Positions 18,506 to 27,967 of a stretch of 33,326 nucleotides of DNA are shown in pieces. Origin of the DNA: an uncultured Bacteroidota bacterium. Its GTDB lineage: Bacteria; Bacteroidota; Bacteroidia; Chitinophagales; Chitinophagaceae. The DNA is taken from positions 1 through 33,326 of the forward strand of contig CAIWXG010000039.1 in the NCBI GenBank assembly GCA_903916555.1. The letters are read 5' to 3'. The translations under genes and the position numbers were made by a program. Under the pieces are notes generated by a model that was not told the DNA's origin, searched no databases, and worked only from the letters and a program-made list of their open reading frames with translations. Within the stretch, counting starts at the first letter, position 1. Each line of letters starts with the position of its first letter.

Positions 18506-19033
18506 TCAATCTATTTTTAAATGTTGTTTTAAAATAAGAAACGTTTGTTCGCTAAACCCATATAATTCTTTTAAATCATTAATGTTTTTAAACTTGCCTT
18601 TTGTATTTCTTCTTAAAATTATTTTAGATGCAATTGCCGGTCCTATTCCTTTTAAGCGTACTAAAGTAGCCGAATCGGCAGTATTTATACCAATGATAGC
18701 AGGCATTGGTAACGGATTATCATCAAATGCATCTTCATAATCATTTTTATTCTCTGTAATTTCTTCCTCCGGTTTCCGGTAGGTTTCATTTTTTTTGAAA
18801 GCCGCCCATGCTATGCGTAATTTACTTTCTTTATCTGTTTCTAATTTTGGGTGCACCCAAATAGATATACTTAATCTAACCACAATTAATATAAATAGTA
18901 TTGTGCATAAAACAATTAATCCCATACGTTCGCTACGAGTAAAGTTTATGTATGATTTTACTATTTGTGATAATTGTTTCAATATGTTTTGGTTGTACCT
19001 TATTGTGCAAGCCAGTATTTTCTTAATAACCAT
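18506..19033 (-). CDS. ComEA-like helix-hairpin-helix protein with N-terminal TM segment
   Basis: IGINTADSATLVRLKGIGPAIASKIILRRNTKGKFKNINDLKELYGFSEQTFLILKQHLKI. Confidence 0.9.
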   Translation of the reverse strand: MVIKKILACTIRYNQNILKQLSQIVKSYINFTRSERMGLIVLCTILFILIVVRLSISIWVHPKLETDKESKLRIAWAAFKKNETYRKPEEEITENKNDYEDAFDDNPLPMPAIIGINTADSATLVRLKGIGPAIASKIILRRNTKGKFKNINDLKELYGFSEQTFLILKQHLKID

Positions 19034-21051
19034 TCAACTACTGCAACTAACAAAATAAGGAAGAAATACCATTTACGTTCCACTAATGGTATTGTCTCGG
19101 TATTTGAACGTATAATAGGTTTTATTTTTTCATTATGAATAATACTATCATATAGACTTGCAATTTGTGTAGCCGGGACGAATGCTCCATTGTATTTTTT
19201 TGCAATGCCATATAATAATGGGTAGTCAGCCCCTGTTTCCATAAACTCCAAAGGTGTGTTTTCTACAACAATAGTTCCGTTTGCATTATAATTTATACTG
19301 TTGTAATTGGTATGTGCTGAATAGGTATAGGTTCCGCCTGCCCATACACCTATATTTAAATTATATGCAGAGCCTGCTTTTTCAAAAGAAAAATTTTGTT
19401 TATGTCTGGTACTGTCTGTAATTGTAATTTGCACATCAGGTGTATTTATAGATTCATGATTTGAATTATACAAATGTGCAACCATGTTTATAGCTTCTTG
19501 GTCGCTCCATACATATTTAGGTAGTGATACATTAAAAGGTTTCTCATTAGTATTTGCACATAAAAAAGCTACTGTTTGCCTTATACACTCATCTATTACA
19601 TTGTGATTGCCAAAATTTTTATATTCATACATTCTCCAACGCCATATACCTTCACCTAAAAGAAATGCAGAAGGTATATTGCCTTGTTGCAAAACCCAAA
19701 CAGGCGTTTGACCTTCGCCCACACCGGTTTTTTGATTCAGAAATGCCGTAGTACCCGGTGCAGCCAAAATGTTGTTTACATTAGCCGATAAGGGAGGCAT
19801 TTTATCTATAATTGTTTGTATGTCTTTAGGTACAATAAAAGAATTAAATGCAGGTGAATAGACCGGTAAAATAGTATGTGCTATAGCCGGTGAAACCGTG
19901 GTGTGTGTAATTGTTCTTAAATCATTTAGAATTTGGTATCCTGTTTGATTGGTAAGAATAAGCCATACCGGCTTTTTAGCAGCTACTAGTTGCGGATTGA
20001 AATTATATCTAATTGATGGCAACCCATGCATAATAATTGCATTGTATGCAGAAAGTGATTTGGGGAAGTTATCAGCTGTACAAATAGTAACTTTATAGGT
20101 TTCAAGCCCTGTAAGAGCTTCTTTTATAGCATTTACATCTGGATGTGGTGCCGCAGAAACAATAAGTATATTTTTCTTTTCGTCTATAACTTCAACAAAG
20201 ATGTCTTTTCTATTATTAATTGTATTTTTTTCACCTTCAGCAACAGGTATTTCAATTAAATAATGATGCAACCCTGCTTTTTCGGCTTTTAATGTAAAAG
20301 AAACAGGACGGTCGTATCTATTAGAATTTACAGAGATAATTATATTAGATAAAATCTTTCCATCTTCTTTTAAGATAATACCATTATTATATCCTGCACA
20401 TAATTGGGCAATTATATCAGCTCGTATTTCAAAATTATTATTTAATGTAACTACTTTATTGGCAAATATACCGGCTATTTTTATGTCTTTTTGCAGCGAA
20501 CTATCACCAATTGCTACTGTATAAACAGGATTATGTAGTCCTAATTCCTGAAATAGAGGATTTATACCTTCATTATACCTGCCGTCGCTTGCCAAAATTA
20601 CAGCCCCGAGATTTTGCATGCCATAAAAATCTTGCATTTTGGCTAATGCAGAAGAAATATCTGTTGTTGATTGATAGTAATTAAAGATGCTGTCATTATC
20701 AATTTTATGTCCAAAACCACGATTAATAACTTTGTAATTTAAAGAGAGTTTTGCATTTAGCTCATTTATGTTTTTTCTGTAATTAGCGGTGTCTGCACCT
20801 AATGCATTAGCAATAGAACGAGAATTATCTTGCAGAAGAACAATAATAGGTTTTTCTGTAACATTTACTACTAATGTAATAGTAGGCATAAGCACTAATA
20901 ATAAAGTAAGAAATACAACTATGCTACGCAATAGTGCCACAATCCAAGGATAAGGAACAGCCCGTTTTTTATCTCTTCTAAATACAGCATAACCGGCAAA
21001 TGCCGATACAATAATTGCTAAAAGCCAGAATATTATTTGCATTGGCAGCAA
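19000..21051 (-). CDS. vWA-like membrane protein (Bacteroidetes BatA/glutamine-amidotransferase-like architecture)
   Basis: N-terminal TM helices, IIVLLQDNSRSIANAL vWA-like strand, AVILASDGRYNEG, C-terminal TM. Confidence 0.8.
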   Translation of the reverse strand: MLPMQIIFWLLAIIVSAFAGYAVFRRDKKRAVPYPWIVALLRSIVVFLTLLLVLMPTITLVVNVTEKPIIVLLQDNSRSIANALGADTANYRKNINELNAKLSLNYKVINRGFGHKIDNDSIFNYYQSTTDISSALAKMQDFYGMQNLGAVILASDGRYNEGINPLFQELGLHNPVYTVAIGDSSLQKDIKIAGIFANKVVTLNNNFEIRADIIAQLCAGYNNGIILKEDGKILSNIIISVNSNRYDRPVSFTLKAEKAGLHHYLIEIPVAEGEKNTINNRKDIFVEVIDEKKNILIVSAAPHPDVNAIKEALTGLETYKVTICTADNFPKSLSAYNAIIMHGLPSIRYNFNPQLVAAKKPVWLILTNQTGYQILNDLRTITHTTVSPAIAHTILPVYSPAFNSFIVPKDIQTIIDKMPPLSANVNNILAAPGTTAFLNQKTGVGEGQTPVWVLQQGNIPSAFLLGEGIWRWRMYEYKNFGNHNVIDECIRQTVAFLCANTNEKPFNVSLPKYVWSDQEAINMVAHLYNSNHESINTPDVQITITDSTRHKQNFSFEKAGSAYNLNIGVWAGGTYTYSAHTNYNSINYNANGTIVVENTPLEFMETGADYPLLYGIAKKYNGAFVPATQIASLYDSIIHNEKIKPIIRSNTETIPLVERKWYFFLILLVAVVEWLLRKYWLAQ

Positions 21052-21145
21052 GCTAAAGAAAAATTCAGGAAAAGGATTACAAAAAAAATATAAAATCTTA
21101 ACTTTATAAAGAATTAATGAACTTTACCCCTTAAAGTACTGATTT

Positions 21146-22069
21146 ATGAACAAAAATAATTTAATTATTACATTTTTAATTGTTCCGTTTTTATTCTTAA
21201 GTTTTAATTTAACAGGTAAGGAAAAAGTAAAAAATAAAGCAAAAAAAACAACTCCAACTTCAAATACCCAAATACAAAAAAACGAAAAGTCCAATAGCGA
21301 TATAAGAAATAAAATAATACCGGCAACAAAATATAAACTTTTTGCTACCCCTTACGATGGATGGAAGCCGAAACCACATTTTCTGTTTTTTTATCCTTGG
21401 TCTAATTTTACTTTCTATGGCATAAATAATAATCAACCTTCCAATTTTCCGAATGAAACCGTTGGTAACCCTAATATAAATTATGATAACACAAAATATG
21501 AAGAAACACCATTTGAAGGAAATATAATTTATAATAAGGATACAATTTGGGGTAATATAATGTTTAATAGAAAAACAATAAATATAGAATATAATATAGA
21601 CTGCCCGGTGGAAAAAAATTACCAATACAATATTAAAAATGAAAGTTTAAAAATGATAAATAGAAAAACAATAAATATAGAATACAATATAGACTCCCTG
21701 GTAAGCAAAAATTGCGAATACAATATAAAAAACGAAAGTTTAAAAACAATAACTGTACGCAATCTTGATGAAAAACAAATGACACTTACCCGATTGAATG
21801 AAAATAAAAAAAGATTATGGAGGCTTTTGCATGTAGGTAAAGTAACTTTTTATGACAATGGTAAAAATTTTATATATTATCCGTATGAAATTGATAAAAA
21901 CTATCTGAAAATTGTATATGGCACACAAATAAAGACAATACATACCCCATTTAAAAAGCATAATAAAAAGAAATTAATAAATATTATAAATAATGTTTAT
22001 AGTTTAGAAATAAAACCAAACGACTATTCTTGGGATGAATTGTTTATATATATTGATAAATTAGATTAA
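21146..22069 (+). CDS. Hypothetical secreted protein with internal tandem duplication
   Basis: N-terminal hydrophobic signal; NRKTINIEYNID...YNIKNESLK present twice. Confidence 0.75.
   Translation: MNKNNLIITFLIVPFLFLSFNLTGKEKVKNKAKKTTPTSNTQIQKNEKSNSDIRNKIIPATKYKLFATPYDGWKPKPHFLFFYPWSNFTFYGINNNQPSNFPNETVGNPNINYDNTKYEETPFEGNIIYNKDTIWGNIMFNRKTINIEYNIDCPVEKNYQYNIKNESLKMINRKTINIEYNIDSLVSKNCEYNIKNESLKTITVRNLDEKQMTLTRLNENKKRLWRLLHVGKVTFYDNGKNFIYYPYEIDKNYLKIVYGTQIKTIHTPFKKHNKKKLINIINNVYSLEIKPNDYSWDELFIYIDKLD
21566..21751 (+). repeat. Two tandem copies of a 93-bp (31-codon) in-frame repeat
   Basis: AATAGAAAAACAATAAATATAGAAT begins at 21566 and again at 21659. Confidence 0.9.
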
Positions 22070-22175
22070 AATTGAGAATATTTCCATTCTTTTATTTTTT
22101 ACTACTATTTTTTACTAAAATAATTTGAAAATAAAATTGTATTTTGCCAAACCATTTAGATACTATTAATTACAA

Positions 22176-22802
22176 ATGAAAATCATCGTTATATCAGACA
22201 CGCATGGCAAGCATAGAAAGCTAAATATGCCCAAAGGTGATATGCTAATACATGCAGGTGATGTTTCGATGGAAGGCAAAACAGAAGAAGTAATCGATTT
22301 TTTAAATTGGTTTGGAGAACTTCAATATAAATATAAAATTATGATTGCCGGTAATCATGATTATTTCTTTGAAAAAATAAACAAACAAGAATTAGATACT
22401 ATCATACCACAATCTGTTATATATCTAAATGATAGTGGAGTTACAATTGAAGGTATTAATATATGGGGTTCGCCGGTAACACTTTGGTACGAAAACTGGG
22501 CTTTTAATAGACATCCCGGTAAGGATATTAGCAAACATTGGGAATTAATACCTAAAAACACAAACTTACTTATTACACATAGCCCCGTATTTGGTATATT
22601 AGATAAACTTGAAATGGGTTTGCAGATTGGTTGTCCTAATTTATTAAAAAAAGTAAATGAAGTAATACCAAGACTTCATATTTTTGGGCATGTACATGAA
22701 GCTTATGGTGTAATAGAATCGAAGGATACTACTTTTATTAATGCTTCTTCTTTAAATAGTAAGTATGAATTGCAAAATAAGCCAATAGAATTTATTTGGT
22801 AA
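22176..22802 (+). CDS. Calcineurin-like metallophosphoesterase
   Basis: VISDTHGKH, HAGDVSMEG, IAGNHDYFF, LLITHSP, IFGHVHEAYG. Confidence 0.95.
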   Translation: MKIIVISDTHGKHRKLNMPKGDMLIHAGDVSMEGKTEEVIDFLNWFGELQYKYKIMIAGNHDYFFEKINKQELDTIIPQSVIYLNDSGVTIEGINIWGSPVTLWYENWAFNRHPGKDISKHWELIPKNTNLLITHSPVFGILDKLEMGLQIGCPNLLKKVNEVIPRLHIFGHVHEAYGVIESKDTTFINASSLNSKYELQNKPIEFIW

Positions 22803-22815
22803 TTTCAACCTTATT

Positions 22816-23274
22816 TTATATAAATTTCATATTAGTAGCAACTAAATTACTATTACCCCTTGCTAATAATTTATCTGCATTGTTATAAACAAAGCATTCT
22901 ACATTTATTATTTTCTTGCCTGTCCTTAATACATTCGCAATAGCTTTTAGTTTTTCTCCTTCTTTTATAGCATATAAAAAATCTACATTTAGGCTTAATG
23001 TGGTATAATGTTGTTCGGATTCTAAGCTATAAACTGCCCATCCAATTGTTTCATCTATCACCATACTCATCATACCGCCATGTATATTGCCATAAGGGTT
23101 TGTCATTTCTTTTATTACTGTTAAACTAAGTATAGCCTTTCCGTGTTCTATTTGTTCTAAGGTAAACCCCAGCCAATTGCCTGCGGATGATTTGGAATTT
23201 TCTACTTTTTTCCCTTCAAAAGTCTGCTTAATTTCTATTAAAGTATGCCTATTTGTATTTTTTTTATCACCCAT
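22816..23274 (-). CDS. PaaI-like hotdog-fold thioesterase
   Basis: MTNPYGNIHGGMMSMVIDETIGWAVYSL; TTLSLNVDFLYAIKEGEKLKAIANVLRTGKKI. Confidence 0.92.
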   Translation of the reverse strand: MGDKKNTNRHTLIEIKQTFEGKKVENSKSSAGNWLGFTLEQIEHGKAILSLTVIKEMTNPYGNIHGGMMSMVIDETIGWAVYSLESEQHYTTLSLNVDFLYAIKEGEKLKAIANVLRTGKKIINVECFVYNNADKLLARGNSNLVATNMKFI

Positions 23275-23426
23275 TTGGTTCTATTCTAAGCAAAATTACA
23301 ATTATAAACTGCTGCTTAAACATTTCTAAAAGTTAATAGTCTAATTGCACTATTGATTCTACCTATGACCAAAAAATTGACAATAAAATAATCTTACAAA
23401 AATATTTACCTTTAAAAAAAAATTCA

Positions 23427-26033
23427 ATGACAAAACGTCTCCTTTTTTCAGCTTGTATCATTTTGTGTACTGCTTTAATTTCAACAGCACAAACCATAAG
23501 CAAAGGCAGAGAAACAAAAAAAACGGTTGTAAATGTTTCTGAGCTAAGTAACTATTATAAAGAACATCCTGAAAATATAGTTCGTAAACCTTTGTTTGAT
23601 GAAGATGAACACGAAGAAAGACATCCGGGAATTCCAGACCCTTCTTTAGTACATTATAGAACCAACAATACTACCGAACAGAGAGCTGCTCATAGTGCAT
23701 TATTACCTGCTTCACCTGCACCTAACGATACGTTTGAATCTACACCAAGTAACTTGTCATCTATACCACCGGATACACATGGTGCTGTAGATTCTCAATA
23801 TTGCATTACAGCAATTAATACGGCAGTACATATACAATCAAGAACAGGAGCTACTATTATGAGTTTCGGTATCGATGGTTTTTGGTCTTCCTTACTTACG
23901 GCAGGGCCGGGAGCTTTTGACCCACGTGTGCATTACGACCCTTTTTATAAAAGATGGATTATGGTATGCGATGCCTATGGACAGTCTGCCAATTCACAGA
24001 TAATGATTGCTGTTTCGCAAACAAATGACCCAACCGGACTTTGGAACATGTATGCGGTAACAGTAGATGGTACCGGTGCCTATTGGCTGGATTTCCCTTG
24101 TGTGGGTTTTAATAAAAAATGGATTACAGTTACAGGCAATATGTTTCCTAATTCTACAGGTGGTGGTGGCCCTGCTGTAGTATATGTATTTGATTATGCA
24201 AGTATAATGGCGGGTACGGGTGCGCCCTATACAAAATTTACACAAACAAGTTCTTTTACTATTTGCCCCGCATTAACTTACGATACTACACAAAATAGTA
24301 TGTTTGCTGTTGAAATACACGATAATACTGCAGGTACTCTTAAGCTGTGGAAAATATCTGGGGCTGTAGGGTCTGAGACCATGAGTGTTGTGGGCTATCC
24401 GGGCACATCGCAACATTGGAGGTCTAATGCACCCGGCTATGGCGATTTTACACCACAAGTAGCGTCAACACACAAAATGGATGCCGGCGATGATAGAATA
24501 ACAAGTTGCACCTATAGAAATCATAAGATATGGTGTTCGCATACCGTATTTTTGCCTGCAACAGGTACTGCAAATAGATGCTCGGTTATGTGGTGGCAAG
24601 TAGATACGGCAGCTCACCCATTACAAACCGGCTTAATTGACGACCCTTCGCATACTAAATTTTATGATTATTCTTCTATTGCTGTCAATAGAAATGATGA
24701 TGCTTTAGTAGGTTTTGGTTGCTTCTCTTCTTCGTTGCACCCAAGTGCAGGTTATGCCTTACACATGCATACCGACCCGACAGACTCTATTCGTCCGGTG
24801 GTTATATTCAGACATGGCTTAGCCCCCTACTACGAAACATTTGGCGGAACACTTGATAGATGGGGCGACTATTCTAATACGTGTATAGACCCAAGAAACG
24901 ATTCTGATTTCTGGACGATACAAGAAAGCTCAACCGTTGGTAGCTCGCCTAATTGGGATACTTGGTGGGCTAATGTGCAAATATGTTCTAAACCAAATGA
25001 GCCTGTAATGGCTTATTCTAAAACAAGCATTTGTAGCCGTGATACCGGTAATTATATTATAAACAGTATTCCCGGTGCTACAAGTTATATGTGGTATGTT
25101 ACCGGTACAGGTTGGGGAATAGCCTCCGGTTTATACGATACATCTATTTTGCTTATTGCCGGTACCGGTGTAGCCACTATTACGGTTTTAGCCTATAATT
25201 CTTGTGGCGAAGGTGCTGCCCATACTTTTACAATTTCTCCTTTTACATTCCCGGTTGCACCAACGGTAGCTACCTATTCACCTGCATGTGTAGGGTCTCC
25301 TACAGCCATTTTTACTGTTACTTCTATAGGTGCAAGTTCTTATTCATGGGCTGCTTATGGTACCGGTTGGTCGGGTACAAGTTCTTCAACCTCTTTTACT
25401 GCGGGGGTTGGGACAGGTACGGGTATAATTGTTTGCACACCTTATAATTTCTGTGGTATGGGTACGCCCGATACTTTATTGGTTACACCCGGTATTTATC
25501 CTGTTGCCTCATTTGCCGAAGCCTTGCATTCTACGCTAACAGCAATAAATGATACAATTACCTTTACAGGTACCGTTACGGGTACATGCACCTACAATTG
25601 GAATTTTGGTGGCGGTGCAGGTACGCCGGGTACAGGGGCAGGCCCTCAAATTGTTCATTGGTCAATACCGGGTTTAAAAACCATAACCCTAACTGTAGAT
25701 AACAATGGCTGCACGTCTAATGTTTATACCGATACAGTGTTAGTGTTACAAAATACAGGAGTATCAATTATAAATAACGATAATTCTGAAATTACAATTT
25801 TACCTAACCCTAATGACGGTATCTTTCAATTGAATTTTGGCAAAGAATTAAATACAACTATTGAGGTTAAATTAATTGATTTACAAGGCAATACCGTTTA
25901 CAGTAATAAATTTAATGGTACAATTAATCAAAAAATTGCAGTAAATACCGTGCATGTAGCTACCGGCATATATACATTACTAATTATTGCAGACGAAAAG
26001 ACAGTAACTAAGAAGATAGATATAATAAAGTAA
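23427..26033 (+). CDS. Secreted multidomain protein with PKD-like domains and T9SS type A sorting domain
   Basis: Signal peptide; TYNWNFGGGAG...TITLTVDNNGC PKD-like; ITILPNPNDGIFQLNFG...VTKKIDIIK sorting signal. Confidence 0.9.
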   Translation: MTKRLLFSACIILCTALISTAQTISKGRETKKTVVNVSELSNYYKEHPENIVRKPLFDEDEHEERHPGIPDPSLVHYRTNNTTEQRAAHSALLPASPAPNDTFESTPSNLSSIPPDTHGAVDSQYCITAINTAVHIQSRTGATIMSFGIDGFWSSLLTAGPGAFDPRVHYDPFYKRWIMVCDAYGQSANSQIMIAVSQTNDPTGLWNMYAVTVDGTGAYWLDFPCVGFNKKWITVTGNMFPNSTGGGGPAVVYVFDYASIMAGTGAPYTKFTQTSSFTICPALTYDTTQNSMFAVEIHDNTAGTLKLWKISGAVGSETMSVVGYPGTSQHWRSNAPGYGDFTPQVASTHKMDAGDDRITSCTYRNHKIWCSHTVFLPATGTANRCSVMWWQVDTAAHPLQTGLIDDPSHTKFYDYSSIAVNRNDDALVGFGCFSSSLHPSAGYALHMHTDPTDSIRPVVIFRHGLAPYYETFGGTLDRWGDYSNTCIDPRNDSDFWTIQESSTVGSSPNWDTWWANVQICSKPNEPVMAYSKTSICSRDTGNYIINSIPGATSYMWYVTGTGWGIASGLYDTSILLIAGTGVATITVLAYNSCGEGAAHTFTISPFTFPVAPTVATYSPACVGSPTAIFTVTSIGASSYSWAAYGTGWSGTSSSTSFTAGVGTGTGIIVCTPYNFCGMGTPDTLLVTPGIYPVASFAEALHSTLTAINDTITFTGTVTGTCTYNWNFGGGAGTPGTGAGPQIVHWSIPGLKTITLTVDNNGCTSNVYTDTVLVLQNTGVSIINNDNSEITILPNPNDGIFQLNFGKELNTTIEVKLIDLQGNTVYSNKFNGTINQKIAVNTVHVATGIYTLLIIADEKTVTKKIDIIK

Positions 26034-26087
26034 AATACATAAAAGCGGATTAGAAGCAAAAATAGATTATAGATTTCCAAGAGTAGT

Positions 26088-26133
26088 AACCCATTAGTTC
26101 TTTGAATAGTTATTTTCAAAGAACTAATGGGTT
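26088..26133. terminator. Perfect 19-bp inverted repeat downstream of the T9SS gene
   Basis: AACCCATTAGTTCTTTGAA (26088-26106) / TTCAAAGAACTAATGGGTT (26115-26133). Confidence 0.75.
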
Positions 26134-26144
26134 GCTAAATTTAC

Positions 26145-26319
26145 GCCTTTGTTGGGTGTTTTCACCAACAAATAGTTTGTTCTTCAGATGACGAAAACAA
26201 TCCATTTTAACTACTATACGTTTTTGTTGATAAAAATACAAACAAAGACACTGTAAAGATAAAAAAATTAGCTATCTTGGGTTATGATGTTGTTTGTCGG
26301 TGAAAACACCGACAAAGGC
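26145..26319. repeat. Cassette-bounding structured repeat, copy A (175 bp)
   Basis: GCCTTTGTTGGGTGTTTTCACCAACAAATAG...GTCGGTGAAAACACCGACAAAGGC; roughly 92% identical to copy B by eye. Confidence 0.92.
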
Positions 26320-26337
26320 ACAAACGTAAACCCTTTT

Positions 26338-26664
26338 TTACGGAATATCTTTCAAAAGTAATTGAATTTCTATGTCTGAAATATTTTCCTTTTCATTTTT
26401 ATCAAATATAGTTAGCAGATAAACAGCATCTTCAGTGATTTTAAAACAAGTAATAACTCTTGCACCTCCCGATTTACCTTTGCCTTTTGAGGCAATGGCT
26501 AAACGAATTTTAAAACAATTGTTGCCGAGCCCGATACCTTGCATTGGATTTTGTTTTAATCCATTAACCATTTCAATATATTCATTTTTTAGCGACTGGT
26601 ACTTTTTCACTAAATGTTTTAATTCTTTTTCGAATTTAGGGATTGATATTACTTTATAGCTCAT
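26338..26664 (-). CDS. RelE/ParE family toxin
   Basis: IPKFEKELKHLVKKY, KSGGARVITCFKI, VYLLTIFDKNEKENISDIE. Confidence 0.9.
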   Translation of the reverse strand: MSYKVISIPKFEKELKHLVKKYQSLKNEYIEMVNGLKQNPMQGIGLGNNCFKIRLAIASKGKGKSGGARVITCFKITEDAVYLLTIFDKNEKENISDIEIQLLLKDIP

Positions 26665-26860
26665 TAAATAAATCTTCGGCGTTACGACCTTTTAATTTCC
26701 CTACATTTATTAATTTCATTTCCTCAACTGCTTCTTTTATATCTTCTAAAACCTTTGCTTTATAATCGCTGAGGGGTTTAGCTTTTACAAAAGAGAAATT
26801 TTTTAGTAATTCAATAAAAAAGTCGGCTTTACTATCTTTTACATCCAATAATATTTTCAT
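26654..26860 (-). CDS. Cognate antitoxin (68 aa) of the RelE/ParE toxin
   Basis: Immediately upstream of, and overlapping, the toxin; MKILLDVKDSKADFFIELLKNFSFVKAKPLSDYKAKVLEDIKEAVEEMKLI. Confidence 0.85.
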   Translation of the reverse strand: MKILLDVKDSKADFFIELLKNFSFVKAKPLSDYKAKVLEDIKEAVEEMKLINVGKLKGRNAEDLFNEL

Positions 26861-26964
26861 GTATCTGTCTTTTAAAGAAATATAAAGTGCAAAAATATAA
26901 TGAATATAAACATAAAAAAGGCAATAGAACTATTTGTCAATATTCTATCTTTTATAGCTTTTAC

Positions 26965-27140
26965 GCCTTTGTTGGGTGTTTATACCAACAAATAGTTTGT
27001 TCTTCCGATGACGAATACACTCCATTTTAAGTACTATAAGTTTTTGTTGATAAAAATACAAACAAAGACATTCTAAAGATAAAAAAACTTAGCTATCTTG
27101 GATTATGATGTTGTTTGTGGGTGAAAACACCAACGAAGGC
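26965..27140. repeat. Cassette-bounding structured repeat, copy B (176 bp)
   Basis: GCCTTTGTTGGGTGTTTATACCAACAAATAG...GTGGGTGAAAACACCAACGAAGGC. Confidence 0.92.
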
Positions 27141-27164
27141 ACAACGGAAGATTAAATTAAAGAA

Positions 27165-27743
27165 ATGAAAACATTGGGTGAAATTATTTTTAATATACCC
27201 AATTTTTTCGTAATTTTGGGTGTGTTTAATAAAGGTCGTCTATCAGATTTCATTATAGATAAACTTACTAATTCTATAGAAAATGTTGAAACTGGAGAGG
27301 TTTTTGATACTGATATTAATAAGCTTACTACTGCAACATTAAAATTAATTGTAAAGTCGCAATGGCAATTTGATTGGAGAAAAGAAATTAATGATACTAC
27401 AAAATTAGTGTATAAGCTTTCAACAACTAAAAATGATAAAATAATACAAGGACTTGTAAGTATTGAAGATAAAGAAGACCACATTTTTCTTCACCTTGTA
27501 GAAAGTGCAAAATTCAATAAGGGAAAAGAAAAAGTTTATTTGGGAGTACCCGGTAATTTGGTAGCCTTCGCATGCCAACAATCCATTGAGAAAGGCTATA
27601 ATGGATTCGTAGCTTTTGATGCAAAAACAATTCTGATTGAACATTATAAGGCATCGCTTGGGGCAATACACATGGGTGGCAAAAGAATGTATATTAATGA
27701 TAAGGGTGCAAACTTGCTTATAGAAAAGTATTTTAAACAATAG
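27165..27743 (+). CDS. GNAT-like acetyltransferase-fold protein
   Basis: YLGVPGNLVAFACQQSIEKGYNGFVAFDAKTILIEHYKASLGAIHMGGKRMYI resembles the GNAT acetyl-CoA region and C-terminal 'hYxxhGF'-like segment. Confidence 0.65.
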   Translation: MKTLGEIIFNIPNFFVILGVFNKGRLSDFIIDKLTNSIENVETGEVFDTDINKLTTATLKLIVKSQWQFDWRKEINDTTKLVYKLSTTKNDKIIQGLVSIEDKEDHIFLHLVESAKFNKGKEKVYLGVPGNLVAFACQQSIEKGYNGFVAFDAKTILIEHYKASLGAIHMGGKRMYINDKGANLLIEKYFKQ

Positions 27744-27751
27744 AAAATAAT

Positions 27752-27958
27752 ATGAAGCTAATTAAAGAGCCGGTTGATGTTGATTTTATAATAGAATCGA
27801 AACCTTGGTCGGAAAGCGAGGTAAATGAACTGAGACTAATAATGAGAAAAACGAAGGCTGATGCTACAAAGAAAATAAAAAAAAAAACAAAAGAAAACAA
27901 ACTCAGTGCTGCCCATAGTCAAAATGTTTCAGTAAATACTGCAAGGCAATTATTATAG
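27752..27958 (+). CDS. Small charged protein (68 aa), putative partner of the GNAT-like protein
   Basis: Starts 9 nt after the upstream stop; MKLIKEPVDVDFIIESKPWSESEVNELRLIMRKTKADATKKIKKK; stop lies 10 bp before repeat copy C. Confidence 0.65.
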   Translation: MKLIKEPVDVDFIIESKPWSESEVNELRLIMRKTKADATKKIKKKTKENKLSAAHSQNVSVNTARQLL

Positions 27959-27967
27959 GATTGCTTA

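Noticed and set aside
24000-25447. Antisense and alternate-frame ORFs in the second T9SS gene
   Set aside because: Cys/Tyr-rich shadow translations of a well-supported CDS.
26145-26319. Simple MITE with target-site duplication
   Set aside because: No convincing direct duplication flanks any of the three copies; the MITE origin is neither proven nor excluded.
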